A DNA stretch of 64,000 nt, taken from Algibacter sp045066735. GTDB lineage: Bacteria; Bacteroidota; Bacteroidia; Flavobacteriales; Flavobacteriaceae. Location of the stretch: assembly GCF_045066735.1 (NCBI RefSeq), contig NZ_JBISHH010000007.1, forward strand, positions 276,787 through 340,786, written 5' to 3'. A program made the translations under genes and the position numbers. Shown here one piece after another: positions 24,614-34,273 of this stretch. Under the pieces are notes generated by a model, which saw only the letters and a program-made list of their open reading frames with translations, was not told where the DNA came from and did not search any database. Position 1 is the stretch's first letter. Each line of letters opens with the position of its first letter.

Positions 24614-26650
24614 ATGAAACTAAAATCTATTGTAGGTGTTGCAATAATAAACCTATTGCTGTTTTCTTGTGGTAATGAAAAAAGCGATAGTCAGGTTATT
24701 GAGGAAGTTAAAGAAGTTGTTGCATTTAATTATAATGTAGATCAATTTGCTGATATTAAAATATTGAAATATCAAATTCCAGGTTGGGATCAATTAACTT
24801 TAAAGGAGCAAAAGTTGGTTTATTATTTAACCCAAGCCGGGTTATCTGGTCGCGATATTATGTGGGATCAGAATTATCGTCATAACTTAAAAATAAGAAA
24901 AGCATTAGAGCAAGTTTATGTTAATTATGCTGGCGATAAAAATGCTAAAGATTGGTCGAGTTTTGAAAGTTACTTAAAGCGTGTTTGGTTTAGTAACGGT
25001 ATTCATCATCATTATTCTAACGATAAATTGAAACCTGAATTTTCTGCAGACTATTTAAAAGAAATATTAGTAGCAACAAATACTAAATTAGGCGCTGATG
25101 CTTTCGATATCATTTTTAATGATACTGATGTTAAAAAAGTGAACCAAGCCAAAGGTGTTGATAATGTAGCGCTCTCTGCGGTTAATTTTTACGGTCCTAA
25201 TGTTACAAATGCAGATGTTGAAAGGTTTTATAAAGCTAAGAAATCACCAAACGCTGATAAGCCTTTGTCTTTTGGCTTAAACTCGCAATTGATAAAAGAA
25301 GATGGTGTTTTAAAAGAGCGCGTTTATAAGTCTGGTGGACTTTATGGTTCGGCTATAGACGAAATTATTAAATGGTTAGAATTAGCTAAAGGTGTTGCTG
25401 AAAATGAAGCTCAAGGTGATGCTCTAGGGCTTTTAATTGAGTATTACAAAACAGGCGATTTACAAACGTGGGACGATTATAATGTAGCTTGGACTGGCGC
25501 TACTGCAGGAAATATAGATTACATAAATAGTTTTATTGAGGTGTATAACGACCCATTAGGATACCGTGGATCTTACGAGAGTATTATCCAAATTAATGAT
25601 TTTGATATGTCTCAAAAAATGAAAGTATTATCAGATAACGCCCAGTGGTTTGAAGATAATTCTCCATTAATGGCAGAACATAAAAAAGAGAATGTTGTTG
25701 GTGTAACTTACAAAGTTGTTAATGTCGCAGGTGAGGCTGGTGATGCATCTCCAAGTACTCCAATTGGTGTTAATTTACCAAATGCAAACTGGATTCGCGC
25801 TGCCGTTGGTAGTAAATCTGTGTCTTTAGGTAATATTGTAAATGCATCAAATAACGCAGGAACTACGGGAAGGTTAAAAGAGTTTGTTCACGATGAAGAA
25901 GAGTTGCTTTTAGAAGAAGAGTATGGACAATTAGCCGATAAATTACATACGGCTTTACATGAAGTTATTGGTCACGCTTCTGGAAAGTTAAATCCAGGTG
26001 TTGGCGAAACTAAAGAAACTTTAAAAAACTACGCATCTACTTTAGAAGAAGGTCGTGCGGATTTAGTTGGTCTTTACTATTTGTATAATCCTAAATTACA
26101 AGAATTAGGGTTAGTAACCGACTGGGAAAAGATTGGAAAAACAGCTTACGATGGCTATATTCGAAATGGTTCAATGACGCAATTAATTCGTTTGAATTTA
26201 GGTGATAATGTTGAAGAAGCACACATGAGAAACAGACAATGGGTATCGGCTTGGGCTTTTGAAAAAGGAAAAGCAGATAATGTTATTGAGAAAGTAATCC
26301 GTGACGGAAAAACATATTTTAACATTAATGATTATGCTAAATTACATGATCTTTTTGGTGAATTATTAAAAGAAACCCAACGTATAAAATCTGAAGGAGA
26401 TTATAAAGCGGTAGAAGCTTTAGTAGAAGGCTATGGTGTAAAAGTAGACCAAGCCATTCATGCGGATGTTTTAGAGCGTAATAAGCAATTTAGCTCAGCA
26501 CCTTACACTGGTTACATTAACCCTATTTTAGTTCCAGAAACTAATGATGCTGGCGAAATAACTAAAGTAAGTGTAGAGTATCCAGAGTCTTTCGTAGATC
26601 AAATGTTAGCATACAGTAAACATTATAGTTTTCTTCCAGAAGTTAACTAG
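24614..26650 (+). CDS. M49 (dipeptidyl peptidase III-like) metallopeptidase lipoprotein
   Basis: 678 residues with a lipoprotein signal (L-L-L-F-S-C-G-N). The zinc site is H-E-V-I-G-H (449-454), the HExxGH motif special to family M49, with the third ligand in E-E-G-R-A-D (478-483). The family motif is HELLGH with EECRAE, so this is a divergent but complete site. These enzymes remove dipeptides from short peptides. The protein should sit in the periplasm or outer membrane facing peptides taken up from outside. Some databases have labelled such proteins dihydrofolate reductase, which this sequence does not support. Confidence 0.88.
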   Translation: MKLKSIVGVAIINLLLFSCGNEKSDSQVIEEVKEVVAFNYNVDQFADIKILKYQIPGWDQLTLKEQKLVYYLTQAGLSGRDIMWDQNYRHNLKIRKALEQVYVNYAGDKNAKDWSSFESYLKRVWFSNGIHHHYSNDKLKPEFSADYLKEILVATNTKLGADAFDIIFNDTDVKKVNQAKGVDNVALSAVNFYGPNVTNADVERFYKAKKSPNADKPLSFGLNSQLIKEDGVLKERVYKSGGLYGSAIDEIIKWLELAKGVAENEAQGDALGLLIEYYKTGDLQTWDDYNVAWTGATAGNIDYINSFIEVYNDPLGYRGSYESIIQINDFDMSQKMKVLSDNAQWFEDNSPLMAEHKKENVVGVTYKVVNVAGEAGDASPSTPIGVNLPNANWIRAAVGSKSVSLGNIVNASNNAGTTGRLKEFVHDEEELLLEEEYGQLADKLHTALHEVIGHASGKLNPGVGETKETLKNYASTLEEGRADLVGLYYLYNPKLQELGLVTDWEKIGKTAYDGYIRNGSMTQLIRLNLGDNVEEAHMRNRQWVSAWAFEKGKADNVIEKVIRDGKTYFNINDYAKLHDLFGELLKETQRIKSEGDYKAVEALVEGYGVKVDQAIHADVLERNKQFSSAPYTGYINPILVPETNDAGEITKVSVEYPESFVDQMLAYSKHYSFLPEVN

Positions 26651-26671
26651 GTAATAAGTCTAATTGTAAAT

Positions 26672-26708
26672 AAAAAAACAGAACCTTTATTCAGGGTTCT
26701 GTTTTTTT
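26672..26708 (+). terminator. Intrinsic terminator of the M49 gene
   Basis: ACAGAACC pairs with GGTTCTGT around an 8-9 base loop, with an A run before and a T run after. It could serve both strands. Confidence 0.85.
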
Positions 26709-26777
26709 ATTAACACTAAAAGTTAAAAGAATTAAATTTAATAAGATGAGTACACCGATAATTATTAGTAGTTTCAT
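26691..26777 (-). CDS. Possible 28-residue hydrophobic peptide
   Basis: A short ORF on the minus strand inside the 389-base gap. It starts M-K-L-L-I-I-I-G-V-L-I-L-L, runs as one membrane-spanning stretch to about residue 22 and ends N-K-K-T-E-P. Its stop lies within the terminator hairpin at 26672-26708. The peptide looks like a single-helix membrane peptide, but no clear ribosome binding site or promoter supports it. The rest of the gap (26778-27039) shows nothing else. Confidence 0.3.
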   Translation of the reverse strand: MKLLIIIGVLILLNLILLTFSVNKKTEP

Positions 26778-27039
26778 TTCTAAATTAGTTTAATAGCTGT
26801 TAGGTAGATGCGCAATTTTAAAAAAGGTTGCGTTATAAAGTTGCAAAATTTTATAAATAAGTTGATTATGGCTGCTGTTTAGTTAAAACACAATAATAAA
26901 ATAGAACAAATTATAAGTGTATCGCGGTTGTTTTGTTAAAGTTTCGAGAATGATGAAATATCACTAAAGAGGCTTCAGTTTTAACGAAATTTATTGAGAA
27001 TTACGAGGGAAAAAGAAATTTAAAAAGTAGAAGTTAAGA

Positions 27040-27243
27040 TTACTTGAAAAAGAATTTAATAGCAACAATAGATAATATAAAACCAATAAAAGCTAGTAGA
27101 ACCCACATGCTACCGTTGTAGAAACGCTTGTGCAGTTTTAGGTCTTTTCGGTATGTAAAACCAATAATTATGGCAAATACAATAAAAAATATTACTCCAA
27201 AAATCATTTGACCATTACTAAACATATCCCTATTTTTATGCAA
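27040..27243 (-). CDS. Small two-helix membrane protein, unknown role
   Basis: 67 residues with two hydrophobic helices (about 13-29 and 46-65) separated by a basic, hydrophilic segment R-K-D-L-K-L-H-K-R-F. I do not recognise a characterised family, though the size and layout are typical of conserved flavobacterial membrane proteins. An internal ATG at codon 7 (M-F-S-N-G) could be the true start. It is divergent from the MazG-like gene 54 bases away. Confidence 0.6.
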   Translation of the reverse strand: MHKNRDMFSNGQMIFGVIFFIVFAIIIGFTYRKDLKLHKRFYNGSMWVLLAFIGFILSIVAIKFFFK

Positions 27244-27297
27244 ATTTAATTAATACTTATGAGATTTCTACGCTTGTAGAAGTTTAAAATATAATTT

Positions 27298-27684
27298 ATG
27301 AAGAATAAAATAGAAGCAGTAAAATCCTTTCATACAGCATATAAAATAGGATATAGAGAAACTCCAAAGGCAGATTTAGGAGATGCGAAAAACACATTGC
27401 GTTTCAATCTAATGAAAGAGGAGAATGAAGAGTATCTAGAAGCCGCAAATAATAATGATTTAGTTGAGGTTGCTGATGCGTTAGGCGATATGCTTTATAT
27501 TTTATGCGGTACTATTATCGAGCATGGAATGCAACATAAAATAGAAGAAGTTTTTGAAGAAATTCAAAAGAGTAATATGAGCAAACTTGGAGGAGATGGA
27601 CAGCCTATTTATCGAGAAGATGGAAAAGTATTAAAAGGACCAAACTATTTTAAGCCAGATATAAAAGCTATTTTAGATAAATAA
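27298..27684 (+). CDS. MazG-like nucleoside triphosphate pyrophosphohydrolase
   Basis: 128 residues, all-alpha NTP pyrophosphatase. The metal-binding pattern is E-E-N-E-E at about 40-44, followed by E-V-A-D-A-L-G-D at about 59-66 (ExxE, then ExxD). These enzymes turn NTPs or dNTPs, often modified ones, into monophosphates and pyrophosphate. The single-domain size resembles house-cleaning pyrophosphatases rather than full MazG. The substrate is not evident. The large ThuA-type gene follows after 56 bases. Confidence 0.78.
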   Translation: MKNKIEAVKSFHTAYKIGYRETPKADLGDAKNTLRFNLMKEENEEYLEAANNNDLVEVADALGDMLYILCGTIIEHGMQHKIEEVFEEIQKSNMSKLGGDGQPIYREDGKVLKGPNYFKPDIKAILDK

Positions 27685-27740
27685 TTTTTTTGTAGTTATA
27701 AATTTAAATAATAGTGTTAAAGGTTTTAAATATATTTTAA

Positions 27741-30700
27741 ATGAAAAATAATGTTCTTGTTTTAATTGTTTTATTAGGTCTTATTCTTTCTAGTTGTAAT
27801 AATAAAAGGGAAGGGGAAACTAAAGTGTTGGTGTTTTCTAAAACTTCTGGGTATAAGCATAAATCAATTCCAGACGGAATGGCGGCCATTCAAAAGTTAG
27901 GTCTAGAAAATGGTTTTGAGGTAGACACTACAAAAAATGCCGATTTATTTACCGAAGAGAATTTAAAAAAATATAGTGCTGTAGTATTTTTAAGTACTAC
28001 GGGCAATGTGTTAAATAATAAACAAGAAGCTGCTTTCGAGCGTTACATCCAAGCAGGTGGAGGTTATGTTGGCATTCATGCGGCAACCGATACGGAATAT
28101 GATTGGGGATGGTATACCAAATTATCTGGTGCACAATTTTTAAGTCATCCAAAAGGTACACCAGAAGCCGACTTCATTGTAAAAGATAAAGACTTTATAG
28201 CTAATAAACATTTAGCAGATACTGTTTGGCATAGAACAGATGAATTGTATAATTACAAAAATTTAAATGCTGATGTTAATGTTATACTAACGCTAGATGA
28301 ATCTACTTATGAAGGAGGTCAAAATGGCGATTATCACCCTATTGCATGGTATCATGAATATGATGGAGGACGCGCATTTTACACGGGTGGCGGTCATACA
28401 AAAGAAAGTTATGCAGAAACCGATTTTATAAAGCATATTCTAGGAGGTATTCAATATGCTATTGGAAAAAATGAAAATCTAGACTATAGCAAATCCACAA
28501 CTCAAATTCCGCCAGATGCCGATCGTTTTTCAAAAGTTACTTTAATAGAAGGTGATTTTTTTGAACCTACAGAAATGGCTGTTTTGCCCAATAATGATAT
28601 ATTAGTTGCAGAACGAAGAGGAGGAATAAAACTTTATAAAGCTGCTACGAAAGAATTGATAGAAGTGGCTACTTTAGACGTTTATCATAAAACTTTAAAC
28701 ACGCCTAAAGTAAATGCAGAAGATGGACTTATGGGCTTGCAAAAAGATCCTAATTATGCTAATAACAATTGGATATATGTTTACTACAGCCCAACAGGTG
28801 ATGCTTGGATAAACCGTTTATCACGATTTAAGTTTAAGGATGATGTGTTCGATTTAGCTTCAGAGCAGGTTATTTTAGATGTTAAAACTACTCGCGAAAT
28901 TTGCTGTCATACAGGTGGTTCTATTGCTTTTGACGCTAATGGATTACTATATCTTTCTACAGGAGATAATAGTACACCTTTTAACGAGAAAAATGTGAAA
29001 TATGTAAATAATGGTTATGCGCCTTTAAATGATATTCCTGGACGTGAGCAATACGATGCTAGACGTTCATCTGGAAATACAAATGATTTAAGAGGTAAAA
29101 TTCTAAGAATTCGGGTTAATGAAGATGGTAGTTACGATATTCCTGAAGGCAACTTGTTTGCTGAAGGCACCGAAAAAACAAGACCAGAAATTTACACCAT
29201 GGGGCATCGTAACCCATATCGTATTTCTGTAGATCCTAAAAAGGGGTATTTATATTGGGGCGAAGTTGGTCCGGATGCTAGAAAAGATAATTTTAAAACA
29301 CGAGGGCCTAAAGGCTACGATGAGTTAGGACAAGCACAAAAAGCTGGTAATTTTGGGTGGCCATTATTTGTAGCCGATAATAAACCGTATGTTGATTATG
29401 ATTATGAAACAGGGGAGAGCGGAATGACCTTCGACCCTAAAAAACCTATAAACGATTCAAAAAATAATACCGGACTTACAACATTGCCAGAAGCCATGCC
29501 TGCTTTTATTTATTATCCTTACGCAGAGTCTAGCGAATTTCCGCAAGTAGGTACAGGTGGCAGGAATGCTATGGCTGGACCAACTTATTATTCTGATATG
29601 TTTCCTAATGACGGCGGATTGCCAGCATATTACGATGGTAAAGTTATTGTGTACGATTGGATGCGTGGTTGGATGATGGCTGTAACTAATTTCGATGATG
29701 GTTCGTTTAATAAAATGGAACCTTTTGCCCCCGAAGTTGAAATAAATTCTGCCATCGATATGGAACTTGGTCCAAACGGAAAGCTTTATATTTTAGAATA
29801 TGGTAGCGGATGGTACAGTCAAAACTTAAATTCTTCGTTAGGTTATATTTCTTATAATTCTGGTAACAGACCTCCAGTTATTGAAAATGTTATTCTCGAT
29901 AAAAACTCTGGAGCGGTGCCGTTGGCCATTAAAGCTAAAGCCGAAGCTCACGATCGCGATGGTGACGCTATAGTCTATGTTTGGGATTTAGGAAATGGAG
30001 AAACCAAAGAAACTGTAGAGTCAGAAATTTTATATACTTATACCGATGTTGGGGAATATAATATATCTGTGGATGTTAAAGACGACAAAGGAGGTGTAAC
30101 TCACACTAATTTATCATCAATAGTTGCAGGTAATTCTAAACCGCTGGTAACTATTGATCTATTAGGCGGAAGTGCATCAACTTTTACTACAGGAACTCCA
30201 GTTAATTATAAAGTAACAGTAACCGATCCTGATGGAAATACCGATATTAATCCGAGTAATATCTTTGTTTCTGTAGATTATTTAGAAGGTATGGATGAAG
30301 CTAATGTGAAGCTTGGACATCAACAAGTTTCTGCAGAAATTACTGGTAAAGCTTTAACGCAAGCTATGGATTGTAAAGCCTGCCATAAAGAGAAGGAAGC
30401 TTCGATAGGGCCAAATTATTTAGCGGTAGCCAAAAAGTATAAGCGTAAGAAAAAGATAATTCCATATTTGCAAAATAAAATAATAAAAGGCGGTGGTGGC
30501 GTTTGGGGCGAAGTTATGATGCCTGCACACCCAAGTATTTCTAAAGATGAAACTCGTCAAATAGCAACTTATATCATGTCATTAGCTAAAAACGATGGCG
30601 ATAAAAAAACCTTGCCACAAGAAGGTAGCATTATGCCAAGTGATTCTCAAGACGAGAATGTATTGATACTAAAAGCTAGTTATACCGATAATGGTTTAAA

Positions 30701-30755
30701 TGGTGTGAGACCTTTAATAGGCGTTACCTCGGTAAGACTACAAAGAGAAAAATAG
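27741..30755 (+). CDS. ThuA + PQQ-type sugar dehydrogenase + PKD + cytochrome c lipoprotein
   Basis: 1004 residues. A lipoprotein signal (L-I-L-S-S-C-N) is followed by a ThuA-like domain (about 30-240; G-I-H-A-A-T-D near 113). Then comes a six-bladed sugar/sorbosone dehydrogenase domain (about 260-690; E-D-G-L-M-G-L, C-C-H-T-G-G-S, G-H-R-N-P-Y) and a PKD domain (about 710-795; D-R-D-G-D). Last is a cytochrome c domain with the haem motif C-K-A-C-H (878-882) and a likely distal Met in V-M-M-P-A-H-P. It probably oxidises a sugar-like substrate at the outer membrane and passes electrons to its own haem. Large fusions of this type occur in Bacteroidota carbohydrate metabolism. No SusC/SusD pair is nearby. 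Confidence 0.88.
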   Translation: MKNNVLVLIVLLGLILSSCNNKREGETKVLVFSKTSGYKHKSIPDGMAAIQKLGLENGFEVDTTKNADLFTEENLKKYSAVVFLSTTGNVLNNKQEAAFERYIQAGGGYVGIHAATDTEYDWGWYTKLSGAQFLSHPKGTPEADFIVKDKDFIANKHLADTVWHRTDELYNYKNLNADVNVILTLDESTYEGGQNGDYHPIAWYHEYDGGRAFYTGGGHTKESYAETDFIKHILGGIQYAIGKNENLDYSKSTTQIPPDADRFSKVTLIEGDFFEPTEMAVLPNNDILVAERRGGIKLYKAATKELIEVATLDVYHKTLNTPKVNAEDGLMGLQKDPNYANNNWIYVYYSPTGDAWINRLSRFKFKDDVFDLASEQVILDVKTTREICCHTGGSIAFDANGLLYLSTGDNSTPFNEKNVKYVNNGYAPLNDIPGREQYDARRSSGNTNDLRGKILRIRVNEDGSYDIPEGNLFAEGTEKTRPEIYTMGHRNPYRISVDPKKGYLYWGEVGPDARKDNFKTRGPKGYDELGQAQKAGNFGWPLFVADNKPYVDYDYETGESGMTFDPKKPINDSKNNTGLTTLPEAMPAFIYYPYAESSEFPQVGTGGRNAMAGPTYYSDMFPNDGGLPAYYDGKVIVYDWMRGWMMAVTNFDDGSFNKMEPFAPEVEINSAIDMELGPNGKLYILEYGSGWYSQNLNSSLGYISYNSGNRPPVIENVILDKNSGAVPLAIKAKAEAHDRDGDAIVYVWDLGNGETKETVESEILYTYTDVGEYNISVDVKDDKGGVTHTNLSSIVAGNSKPLVTIDLLGGSASTFTTGTPVNYKVTVTDPDGNTDINPSNIFVSVDYLEGMDEANVKLGHQQVSAEITGKALTQAMDCKACHKEKEASIGPNYLAVAKKYKRKKKIIPYLQNKIIKGGGGVWGEVMMPAHPSISKDETRQIATYIMSLAKNDGDKKTLPQEGSIMPSDSQDENVLILKASYTDNGLNGVRPLIGVTSVRLQREK

Positions 30756-30773
30756 TCAATAAAACAATTGAAT

Positions 30774-30809
30774 AAAAAAGCCTCTAAAATATTAATTTTA
30801 GAGGCTTTT
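30774..30809. terminator. Bidirectional terminator
   Basis: AAAAAAGCCTCTAAAAT pairs with its complement around ATTA. It separates the convergent ThuA-type and ilvE genes. Confidence 0.9.
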
Positions 30810-30829
30810 AATTTATGGTTACTTATGGA

Positions 30830-31894
30830 TTAAACGGTATAGCGCCATCCAAAAGGATCTTCAACTTTATTAGTCTGAATATCGGTAATACGCTTTTTTA
30901 TAAAACTAGCGTAGGTGTCTTTTATTTCTGGTAGATCGAAATCTTCATCTTTATAACCAAATCCAGAAATTGGCGAAATTACTGCCGCAGTTCCAGCTCC
31001 AAACATTTCTTTTAAAGATCCGTTTTTAGCGGCTTCTACCACTTCCTTAACTGTTATTTTTCTAACTTCAACAGGTATGTTTTCAGCTTCAGCTAATTGA
31101 ATAATGCTTTTACGAGTAATACCATCTAAAATTCTGTCACTAGTTGGACCCGTAATTAATGTATCATTTATACGAACAAAAATATTCATAGCTCCAGCTT
31201 CCTCAATATACTCGTGCGTGTTATCGTCGGTCCAAATAACTTGTTGGTAACCTTTTTCTATTGCTAATTGCGTTGGGTAAAATTGCCCAGCGTAATTACC
31301 TCCAGCTTTAGCAAAGCCTACACCACCATTTGCAGAACGCGAGTATTTTTCTTCAATTAAAACCTTTACTTTTCCTGAGAAATAAGCTCCGGATGGAGCT
31401 GTACAAATTATAAATTTATAAGCATCGGCTGGTGAGGCATGAAAACCATTACCTGAAGCAAAAATAAACGGACGGATATAAAGTGAACTTCCTTCATTTT
31501 TAGGAATCCAATCGCTATCAACTTCTAAAAGTGCTTTTAAACCTTCCATGAAATAATTTTCAGGTAATTCAGGAATAGCTAAACGTTTAGCAGAAATATT
31601 TAAACGTTTAAAATTATCTAACGGACGGAATAACCAGACTTTCTCATCGGCATCTTTATATGCTTTCATCCCTTCGAAAATAGATTGACCGTAATGGAAA
31701 ATCTTAGCCGATGGGTCTAAAGTAATCGGTTCGTAAGGCGTAACCTTAGGGGCTTGCCACTTACCGTTTTCATAGTTGCACACTAACATGTGGTCTGAAA
31801 AAACACTTCCAAACTTTAAATTGTCAAAATCTACATCATTAATTTTTGTAGATTTTGCTTTTATAATCTCGATGTTGTTGATTATAGCACTCAT
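30830..31894 (-). CDS. ilvE: Branched-chain amino acid aminotransferase IlvE
   Basis: 354 residues, fold-type IV PLP enzyme of the eukaryote-like BCAT class. The PLP lysine is K196 in G-F-A-K-A-G-G-N-Y-A-G. F-H-Y-G-Q-S-I-F-E-G-M-K-A-Y (66-79) is the conserved N-terminal substrate region, and E-E-A-G-A-M-N near 236 holds the cofactor-ring glutamate. Catalyses the last step in Leu, Ile and Val synthesis and the first in their breakdown. It stands alone, away from other ilv genes. Confidence 0.95.
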   Translation of the reverse strand: MSAIINNIEIIKAKSTKINDVDFDNLKFGSVFSDHMLVCNYENGKWQAPKVTPYEPITLDPSAKIFHYGQSIFEGMKAYKDADEKVWLFRPLDNFKRLNISAKRLAIPELPENYFMEGLKALLEVDSDWIPKNEGSSLYIRPFIFASGNGFHASPADAYKFIICTAPSGAYFSGKVKVLIEEKYSRSANGGVGFAKAGGNYAGQFYPTQLAIEKGYQQVIWTDDNTHEYIEEAGAMNIFVRINDTLITGPTSDRILDGITRKSIIQLAEAENIPVEVRKITVKEVVEAAKNGSLKEMFGAGTAAVISPISGFGYKDEDFDLPEIKDTYASFIKKRITDIQTNKVEDPFGWRYTV

Positions 31895-31986
31895 ATTGTT
31901 CTTATTTAGATTGTAAATTTAAGTAAATTCGTTTTTAAAATTTGGGTATATTTACAGAAATTGTATAAAATCTAAACATTCATCAA

Positions 31987-32490
31987 ATGAAATCTCTTTT
32001 TCTCACTTTTATTTGCGTTTTTTTTATGATATCATGTAAAAAGAAAGCAGATGTGCAACAGCTAGAACCTACTAAAACAGAAACGGTTAGTTATGCTTCC
32101 TTTGGTAATAAAATTATAGCTGATGATGCTATTCCGGCAACTTCTATGGCTTCGCATTATAAAACCATGAATGTAGGTGATAGTATTCCATCAAAAATAA
32201 AAGCAAAAGTTAATAGTGTTTGTCAGGCAAAAGGCTGTTGGATGCGTTTAGATTTGGAAGATGGTAACGAGGTTATGGTGAAATTTAAAGATTATGGTTT
32301 TTTTATGCCAAAAGATATCACCGGTCAAGAAGTTATTATTAATGGTAATGCTTTTGTTTCTGAAGTTTCAGTTGATGAGCAACGTCATTATGCCGCAGAT
32401 GCAGGAAAAACTAAAGAAGAAATAGAGCAAATTATTGCACCTAAAAGAACGTTTTCTTTTGAGGCCGATGGTGTACTCTTAAAACAATAA
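31987..32490 (+). CDS. DUF4920 lipoprotein
   Basis: 167 residues with a lipoprotein signal (F-M-I-S-C-K-K-K). The domain contains V-C-Q-A-K-G-C-W-M-R-L (about 78-88), V-M-V-K-F-K-D-Y-G-F-F-M-P and Q-R-H-Y-A-A-D-A-G, the DUF4920 pattern. The fold resembles small OB-type beta proteins, and the two cysteines and histidine might bind metal; function unknown. It is followed 2 bases later by mnmD, so the two are cotranscribed despite unrelated roles. Confidence 0.83.
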   Translation: MKSLFLTFICVFFMISCKKKADVQQLEPTKTETVSYASFGNKIIADDAIPATSMASHYKTMNVGDSIPSKIKAKVNSVCQAKGCWMRLDLEDGNEVMVKFKDYGFFMPKDITGQEVIINGNAFVSEVSVDEQRHYAADAGKTKEEIEQIIAPKRTFSFEADGVLLKQ

Positions 32491-32492
32491 AT

Positions 32493-33173
32493 TTGAAAAG
32501 AGAAGTTGTAATTACAGCCGATGGTTCTTCAACCATACATTTACCCGATTGGGATGAGCAATATCATTCTAAACATGGCGCCATACAAGAAGCTTACCAT
32601 GTGTTTATAAAACATGGGCTACAGCATTTTTATGCTGAAAATATAAAATTGGAAGGCGAAGAAATCGCCATTTTGGAAATTGGTTTTGGTACAGGTTTAA
32701 ATGCTTTTATTACCTTTATAGAAGCTGATAAATTAAAGTTAAAAATAGATTATGTTGGAGTAGAGGCTTATCCGGTTTCTAGAGAAGAAATTAGTTTATT
32801 AAACTATGCTAGGGAGTTAAAAGCTGAAAATAACGAATCTGTTTTTAAGAAACTTCATGACGTTGGTTGGAACAAAAAACACGCTGTAACATCTAACTTT
32901 TTAATTGAAAAACAAAAGAAGTTTTTTGCTGAAATTGAAGATGAAAATATCTTTAGTATCATTTACTTTGATGCTTTTGGTGCACGTGTTCAACCGGAAT
33001 TATGGACGGAATCCGTTTTTAAAACGATGTATGCAGCTTTAAAAGCTGGAGGTGTTTTGGTTACGTATGCTGCAAAAGGTAGCGTTCGTAGAGCTATGCA
33101 GGCCGTTGGTTTTGTAGTAGAGCGGTTAGAAGGTCCTCCGGGAAAGCGTGAAATGTTACGCGGCACTAAATAA
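32493..33173 (+). CDS. mnmD: tRNA (mnm5s2U34) methyltransferase MnmD
   Basis: 226 residues, start TTG at 32493. The MnmD (DUF752) pattern is clear: H-S-K-H-G-A-I-Q-E-A-Y-H-V-F near the start, and E-I-G-F-G-T-G-L-N-A-F, the SAM-binding motif. Y-F-D-A-F-G and P-E-L-W-T follow, and the close is P-G-K-R-E-M-L-R-G. It methylates the nm5 group of tRNA wobble uridine. In enterics this is one half of MnmC; here, as in many bacteria, it is a stand-alone enzyme without the FAD oxidase half. Confidence 0.93.
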   Translation: MKREVVITADGSSTIHLPDWDEQYHSKHGAIQEAYHVFIKHGLQHFYAENIKLEGEEIAILEIGFGTGLNAFITFIEADKLKLKIDYVGVEAYPVSREEISLLNYARELKAENNESVFKKLHDVGWNKKHAVTSNFLIEKQKKFFAEIEDENIFSIIYFDAFGARVQPELWTESVFKTMYAALKAGGVLVTYAAKGSVRRAMQAVGFVVERLEGPPGKREMLRGTK

Positions 33174-33299
33174 ACCTTACTATTCATAAAGTGTATTTAC
33201 TAGAAACATTAAATAAATATCTTCTTCAGTATAGTGTTAAACCTTCCATAAAAGAGTAGTAAATAAAGGGACTATTTCGTAAATTTAAATAAAAAGTAC

Positions 33300-34208
33300 A
33301 TGCGTGTTTTAATTACAGGAGCTACGGGATTAATTGGGCAAGAAATTGTAAGTCGCTGTCATGCTCAAAATATTATGGTTAATTATTTAACTACAAATAA
33401 ATCGAAACTAGAAAAAAACGATAATTACCAAGGTTTTTTTTGGCAACCAAATACTAAAGAAATTGATTTAGAGTGTTTTAAAGATGTAGATGCTATTATT
33501 AATTTGGCAGGAGCAACTATTTCAAAGCGTTGGACGCCTTCTTACAAGAAAATAGTTTTATCAAGTCGAGTAGATACAGCAAATTTACTTATAGAAAGTC
33601 TTAAAAACATCGAACATCAGGTAACGCAAATTGTATCGGCAAGTGCCATTGGTTTGTATCCCGATTCTTTAACAAATTATTACACCGAAGATTTTAAAGT
33701 AAGCAGTTGCGATTCATTTTTAAGTGAAGTTGTAAATGTTTGGGAAGCTGCCGTAGATCGTTTTTCAGAATTAAATATAGAAGTAACTAAAATAAGAATA
33801 GGTTTAGTTTTAGCTGATGGCGGTGGTGCATTAGCCGAAATGATTAAACCTGTAAAATTAGGGTTAGGTGCTGCGTTTGGTAGTGGGAAACAATGGCAAT
33901 CTTGGATCCATATAGAAGATTTATCAGATATTTTTATCTTCACACTATTAGAAAAATTGGGAGGTGTTTACAATGCGGTTGCACCAAACCCAACAACTAA
34001 TTATGAGTTAACTAAAACAATAGCCACAACTATAGATCGTCCATTTTTCTTGCCCAATATACCAAAGTTTGTCATGAAATTGGCACTTGGTGAAATGCAT
34101 CTTTTGTTGTTTGAAAGCCAACGTGTAAGTTCAAAAAAAATAGAGGATGCTGGTTTTGATTTTAAGTTTCATCACTTACAGCCAGCTTTAGAGAACTTAC
34201 TGAAATAA
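33300..34208 (+). CDS. TIGR01777 family NAD(P)-dependent epimerase (YfcH-like)
   Basis: 302 residues, short-chain dehydrogenase/epimerase fold. The dinucleotide-binding loop is G-A-T-G-L-I-G-Q-E-I (about 7-16), followed by I-I-N-L-A-G-A-T-I near 68 and S-A-S-A-I-G-L-Y near 112. The C-terminal part (N-A-V-A-P-N-P, then L-L-F-E-S-Q-R-V) is the DUF1731 tail. Substrate not known. The 126 bases before it hold no clear promoter. Confidence 0.88.
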   Translation: MRVLITGATGLIGQEIVSRCHAQNIMVNYLTTNKSKLEKNDNYQGFFWQPNTKEIDLECFKDVDAIINLAGATISKRWTPSYKKIVLSSRVDTANLLIESLKNIEHQVTQIVSASAIGLYPDSLTNYYTEDFKVSSCDSFLSEVVNVWEAAVDRFSELNIEVTKIRIGLVLADGGGALAEMIKPVKLGLGAAFGSGKQWQSWIHIEDLSDIFIFTLLEKLGGVYNAVAPNPTTNYELTKTIATTIDRPFFLPNIPKFVMKLALGEMHLLLFESQRVSSKKIEDAGFDFKFHHLQPALENLLK

Positions 34209-34229
34209 AAGGTTTTCATTCCATAAAGC

Positions 34230-34268
34230 AAAAAAATGCGACTGTTAATTTAAGAGTCGCATTTTTTT
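34230..34268. terminator. Bidirectional terminator
   Basis: AAAAAAATGCGACT pairs with AGTCGCATTTTTTT across a loop of about 10 bases, between two convergent genes. Confidence 0.88.
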
Positions 34269-34273
34269 GTATT

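Noticed and set aside
24614..26650. Reading the M49 gene as a dihydrofolate reductase
   Set aside because: No reductase fold; HExxGH and EExxAD zinc motifs show a peptidase.
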